64,000 bases of DNA. Source: CATQHW01 sp965243545. Lineage in GTDB: Bacteria > Spirochaetota > Spirochaetia > SZUA-6 > Bin103. The DNA lies in assembly GCA_965243545.1 (NCBI GenBank), contig OZ251573.1:3596001-3660000 (forward strand). The letters are read 5' to 3'. The translations under genes were made by a program, and so were the position numbers. How positions within the stretch are numbered: position 1 is the first letter of the stretch; each line of letters begins with the position of its first letter. The notes below the pieces were generated by a model. The model had not been told where the DNA came from, ran no database searches, and saw only the letters and a list, made by a program, of their open reading frames with translations. Positions 61,092-64,000 of this stretch are shown here, piece after piece.

Positions 61092-62597
61092 ATGCATTAC
61101 CATCGGCGGAACGTGACGGAACCACCGCTCCCGCCGCAGCTCGTCCGCGGCCTGCGGCGCATGAATCCCTGGTGGGAGGGGGCGCCGCTGCCGCCGCAGC
61201 CGGCGACGCGGCGGCATCTGGTGACGTGGATACGCCGCCGCATGGAATCCGGGATCGCTCCGGTCGTCGCGGTGCGGGGCCCGCGCCAAGTCGGCAAGAC
61301 GACTGCCCAGGTCCGGATCATCGCCGACCTGCTGGCCGAAGGCGCGCCCCCGGCGCACGTCCTGCGGGTCCAGTTCGACGAGCTGGCTTCGTTGCGGGCG
61401 GTCGAGGAGCCGCTGCTTGCCGTGGCCGACTGGTTCGAGCGGAACGTGGCCCCCGCCCGGTTCAACGAGCTGGCGCGCCAGGGCCGCGCGGCGTATCTGT
61501 TCTTCGACGAGGTGCAGAACCTGGACGGCTGGGCCGCGCAGCTCAAGTCGCTGGTCGACCACGCCGCGGTGCAGGTGGTGATCACCGGCAGCTCGGCGTT
61601 GCGCATCGAGCAGGGCCGCGACAGTCTGGCGGGGCGCGTCAGCACGGTCGAGGCCGGCGTGTTGTCGCTCACCGAAATCGGCGCGCTGCGCGGGTTGCCT
61701 GCGCCGCCCCCGTTCCTGCCGGACAACGGCCTGAGCTACCTGATCGACCGAGACTTCTGGCGCGAATTGCGCGCGCACGGGCGCGCCAACGCCGCGGTCC
61801 GGGATGAAGCGTTCCGCCATTTTTCGGAGCGGGGCGGCTATCCGCTGGTCCACAAGCAAGCCGATACCGATTGGGCCGTGCTGGCCGACCAGTTGAACGA
61901 GACGGTGATCCGGCGCGTCATTCAGCACGACCTGCGCCACGGCGACCGCGGCCGGCGGCGCGACCCGGCGCTGCTGGAGGAGATATTCCGGCTCGCCTGC
62001 CGCTACGCCGGGCAGACGCCGGCGGCGTCCACGCTCGCGGAGGAGGCGCGCCTGACGCTGGCCGCCAACGTCGGCAGCCAGCGGGTGACGCACTACCTGC
62101 GCTTCCTGGCCGACACCCTGCTGTTGCGGCTCATTCCGCCGTTGGAGATACGCCTCAAGCGGAAGCGGGGCAGCGCCAAGCTCTGCCTGGCCGACCACGG
62201 CCTGCGCGCCGCCTGGCTGCAGGAGCCGGTACCGCTCACGCCGCGCGAGCTGGCGGCCCGCCCGGAGAGCGCCACCCTAGCCGGCCACCTGGCCGAAAGC
62301 GTCTTCGGTGCGGTCGCCTCCACCATACCCGGCCTCGACATCGCCCATCGGCCGGAGCGGGGCGCGGACCGCGAGGTCGACTTCGTGCTGACCGTTGGCG
62401 CGCGGCGCGTACCGGTGGAGATCAAGTATCGGCGCCGCATCGACCCGCTGCGCGACGCGCCGGGCCTGCGGTCGTTCCTGGACAAGCCGGCCAACAACGC
62501 CGCCTTCGGCCTGCTGATCACCCAGGACGACGCCGCGGCCGTCGATGACCCGCGCATCGTCAGCCTGCCGCTCGCCACCTTCATGCTCCTCCGATAG
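61092..62597 (+). CDS. DUF4143-type AAA ATPase
   Basis: 501 residues from ATG 61092 (GTG 61062 and GTG 61113 are alternatives). Walker A RGPRQVGKTT is near residue 55 and Walker B AYLFFDEVQNL near 140. VVITGSSALRIEQGRDSLAG is the sensor region, and EADREVDFVLT-like sequence (GADREVDFVLTVGARRVPVE, then IKYR) is the PD-(D/E)XK-like C-terminal DUF4143 domain with D...ExK. These proteins are common in genomes with much horizontal transfer and have no firm role. It is transcribed away from the propeller gene with a 59-base divergent spacer. Confidence 0.85.
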   Translation: MHYHRRNVTEPPLPPQLVRGLRRMNPWWEGAPLPPQPATRRHLVTWIRRRMESGIAPVVAVRGPRQVGKTTAQVRIIADLLAEGAPPAHVLRVQFDELASLRAVEEPLLAVADWFERNVAPARFNELARQGRAAYLFFDEVQNLDGWAAQLKSLVDHAAVQVVITGSSALRIEQGRDSLAGRVSTVEAGVLSLTEIGALRGLPAPPPFLPDNGLSYLIDRDFWRELRAHGRANAAVRDEAFRHFSERGGYPLVHKQADTDWAVLADQLNETVIRRVIQHDLRHGDRGRRRDPALLEEIFRLACRYAGQTPAASTLAEEARLTLAANVGSQRVTHYLRFLADTLLLRLIPPLEIRLKRKRGSAKLCLADHGLRAAWLQEPVPLTPRELAARPESATLAGHLAESVFGAVASTIPGLDIAHRPERGADREVDFVLTVGARRVPVEIKYRRRIDPLRDAPGLRSFLDKPANNAAFGLLITQDDAAAVDDPRIVSLPLATFMLLR

Positions 62598-62609
62598 GGA
62601 GCCGGCCCG

Positions 62610-63503
62610 CTACCCCTTGACGGCGCCGACGGTGAAGCCCTGGATCAGCCGGTCCAGGAAGACGTTGTAGATCAACGCGACCGGCACGGCGACGATCAGC
62701 GCCGAAGCCAGCAGCGGTTGCCAGAAGAATACGTCGCCCAGGATCAGCTCGGACGGCACGCCGACGCTCAGCGTACGCCACTCGGATCGCTGGATGAATA
62801 CCAGCGCGTAGATGAACTCGTGCAGCGTGAGCGTGAAACTGAACACGATCACGGAGATGACGCCGGGCCGCGCCAGCGGCAGCGCCACCCGCAGGAACGC
62901 CCCGTACGGGTGATAGCCGTCGACCAGCGCCGCCTCCTCCGTCTCCGGCGGGATCGACTTGAAGAAGCCCATCAGCAGCCAGGCGCTGAACGGCACGGTG
63001 ATCGTCGGATAGACGACGATCAGGGAGAACAGCGAGTTGCTCAGCCCCAGCGACGCGATGATGCGGAACAACGGGATGAACAGCAGCGTCGGCGGCACCA
63101 AGTAGACGATGAACATGAGGATGCCGGCGCGCTCGCCCCAACGTCCGGTCAGGCGCGCCAGCGAGTAGGCGGCCGGCAGGGAGAGCGCCAGCGTGATCAC
63201 GACCACCGCCGCTCCCACCACCGCCGAGTTGCGCACGAAGGCGAGGTAGTTGGTGTCGTTGAAGAGGTTGTCCAGGTGCTCCAGGGTCGGCGCCTCGGCG
63301 TAGTCGAAGGGGTTGGCGTCGCGGCGGTACAGGTCGCGGTCGGTCTGGAAGGTGGTGATGCCCATGATCAGGAACGGCGCGGCGGCAAGCAGACAGAACA
63401 CCAGCACCGCCACGGTGTAGAGCGTGCCTTGGACGACGCGCCGCGGACTGACCCGCGCGAACGAGCCGCGCGGCCGTTCCGGCGCCGGGCGGCCGGCGGT
63501 CAC
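62610..63503 (-). CDS. Carbohydrate ABC transporter permease (MalG/UgpE type)
   Basis: 297 residues from GTG 63503, which overlaps the stop of the other permease (GTGA). Six transmembrane segments are visible. The EAA loop, EEAALVDGYHPYGAFLRVAL followed by PLARPG, is the coupling motif that contacts the ATPase subunit. The segment MGFFKSIPPETEEAA is typical of the MalG branch. It would import a sugar or oligosaccharide with a binding protein encoded outside the window. Confidence 0.93.
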   Translation of the reverse strand: MTAGRPAPERPRGSFARVSPRRVVQGTLYTVAVLVFCLLAAAPFLIMGITTFQTDRDLYRRDANPFDYAEAPTLEHLDNLFNDTNYLAFVRNSAVVGAAVVVITLALSLPAAYSLARLTGRWGERAGILMFIVYLVPPTLLFIPLFRIIASLGLSNSLFSLIVVYPTITVPFSAWLLMGFFKSIPPETEEAALVDGYHPYGAFLRVALPLARPGVISVIVFSFTLTLHEFIYALVFIQRSEWRTLSVGVPSELILGDVFFWQPLLASALIVAVPVALIYNVFLDRLIQGFTVGAVKG

Positions 63504-64000
63504 CGCACCTGCGCGCGGCTGGCGGTGCGCAGCAGCACCACGGCCACCCCCAGCAGCACGGGAAAGATGAACAACGCCACCGCCGCGCCCTGCGACAGAT
63601 TGCCGCCGTCTATGCCGACCAGAAAGCTGTACATCGGCAACGTCAGCGTGTGGTTGATCGGCCCGCCGCGCGTCAGCACGTACACCACGGTCAGATCGCC
63701 GAACGTGAAGATGAAGGAGAACAGCAGCGAGTTGAGCATGATCGGCAGGATCAGCGGCAACTTGACCTGGAACAGGGAGCGGAAGTAGCGCGCCCCGTCC
63801 GCCTTGGACTGGTCGACTATGTCGGTCGGGATGCTCGACAGACCGGCCATCAGGATGACGGTCGCCAGCGGCGTCATGCGCCAGACGTGCACGAAGATCA
63901 CCGACGCCTTGGCCAGATAGGTCTTGCCGAGCCAGGTGAGGTTGCGCGAAGGACCCCACACCGTGCCCGGACCGAGCAGGCCGAGCTGCTCCAACACGTA
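63500..64000 (-). CDS. Carbohydrate ABC transporter permease (MalF/UgpA type), 5' part beyond the right edge
   Basis: The frame is open to the right edge, so only the last 166 residues are seen. They contain four hydrophobic segments and the EAA loop DQSKADGARYFRSLFQVKLP followed by LILP. It overlaps the MalG-type gene by 4 bases. The pair and the order MalF then MalG are standard for sugar importers of the CUT1 class. The binding protein is expected further right. Confidence 0.92.
   Translation of the reverse strand, partial: YVLEQLGLLGPGTVWGPSRNLTWLGKTYLAKASVIFVHVWRMTPLATVILMAGLSSIPTDIVDQSKADGARYFRSLFQVKLPLILPIMLNSLLFSFIFTFGDLTVVYVLTRGGPINHTLTLPMYSFLVGIDGGNLSQGAAVALFIFPVLLGVAVVLLRTASRAQVR

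Noticed and set aside
62610..63959. A 449-residue version of the MalG-type permease
   Set aside because: The first about 150 residues are out-of-frame translation of the neighbouring permease. The GTG at 63503 with GTGA overlap gives the normal length.

Overview
The window comes from a GC-rich bacterium that I cannot name. The O-antigen/capsule-type cluster on the left and the two-permease carbohydrate ABC transporter on the right point to a diderm heterotroph. The density of decayed transposons looks like a host-associated or metagenome-derived genome such as a sponge-symbiont lineage, but that is a guess. I saw no rRNA, tRNA, CRISPR array or replication origin.

Layout. (1) 1-10249, minus strand: a tightly packed surface-polysaccharide operon. 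In transcription order it holds a GT4 glycosyltransferase, a UDP-uronate-type 4-epimerase, a UDP-HexNAc 6-dehydrogenase, a MurJ/Wzx-like flippase, an asparagine-synthase-type amidotransferase, a second GT4 enzyme, a Wzy/O-antigen-ligase-like polymerase and a third GT4 enzyme cut by the left edge. The set suggests an amidated N-acetyl-hexosaminuronic acid glycan. (2) 10262-59175: an accessory region in which candidate defence or conflict modules alternate with transposon wreckage. (3) 59191-64000: a secreted 14-repeat beta-propeller protein, a DUF4143 ATPase, and the start of a sugar ABC-transporter operon cut by the right edge.

The accessory modules are: a Mrr-nuclease/NACHT protein (10563-14309); an MBL-fold fragment next to a DUF2806 protein (17341-18605); a decayed KAP NTPase (23793-25195); an unrecognised four-gene overlapping cassette with its own promoter (26907-29058); a NYN-nuclease/STAND-NTPase pair (35993-38868); a five-gene operon of ubiquitin-like protein, E2-like protein, JAMM-E1 fusion, AAA ATPase and PIN protein (40880-44998); an AAA/DUF4276 pair (46412-48219); and an AAA/TOPRIM-like pair coupled to the 5' stub of a DUF1156 methylase (57330-59175). 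Three Rpn/PDDEXK-type genes or relics, a nuclease-like coiled-coil protein and a duplicated membrane coiled-coil gene accompany them.

The mobile DNA comprises one complete IS3 (39305-40705, 3-bp target duplication), one complete IS21 (49090-51977, three genes), relics of a second IS21 type, an IS630 split by a 3-kb insertion, an ISKra4 fragment, an integrase-core transposase in three broken copies, and a three-gene transposon (accessory protein, DDE transposase, MuB/TniB-like ATPase). The last has one near-complete copy at 33057-35795 and at least five broken ones. Many promoters, gene ends and operon borders coincide with these relics, as expected for a defence island built by repeated insertion and deletion.
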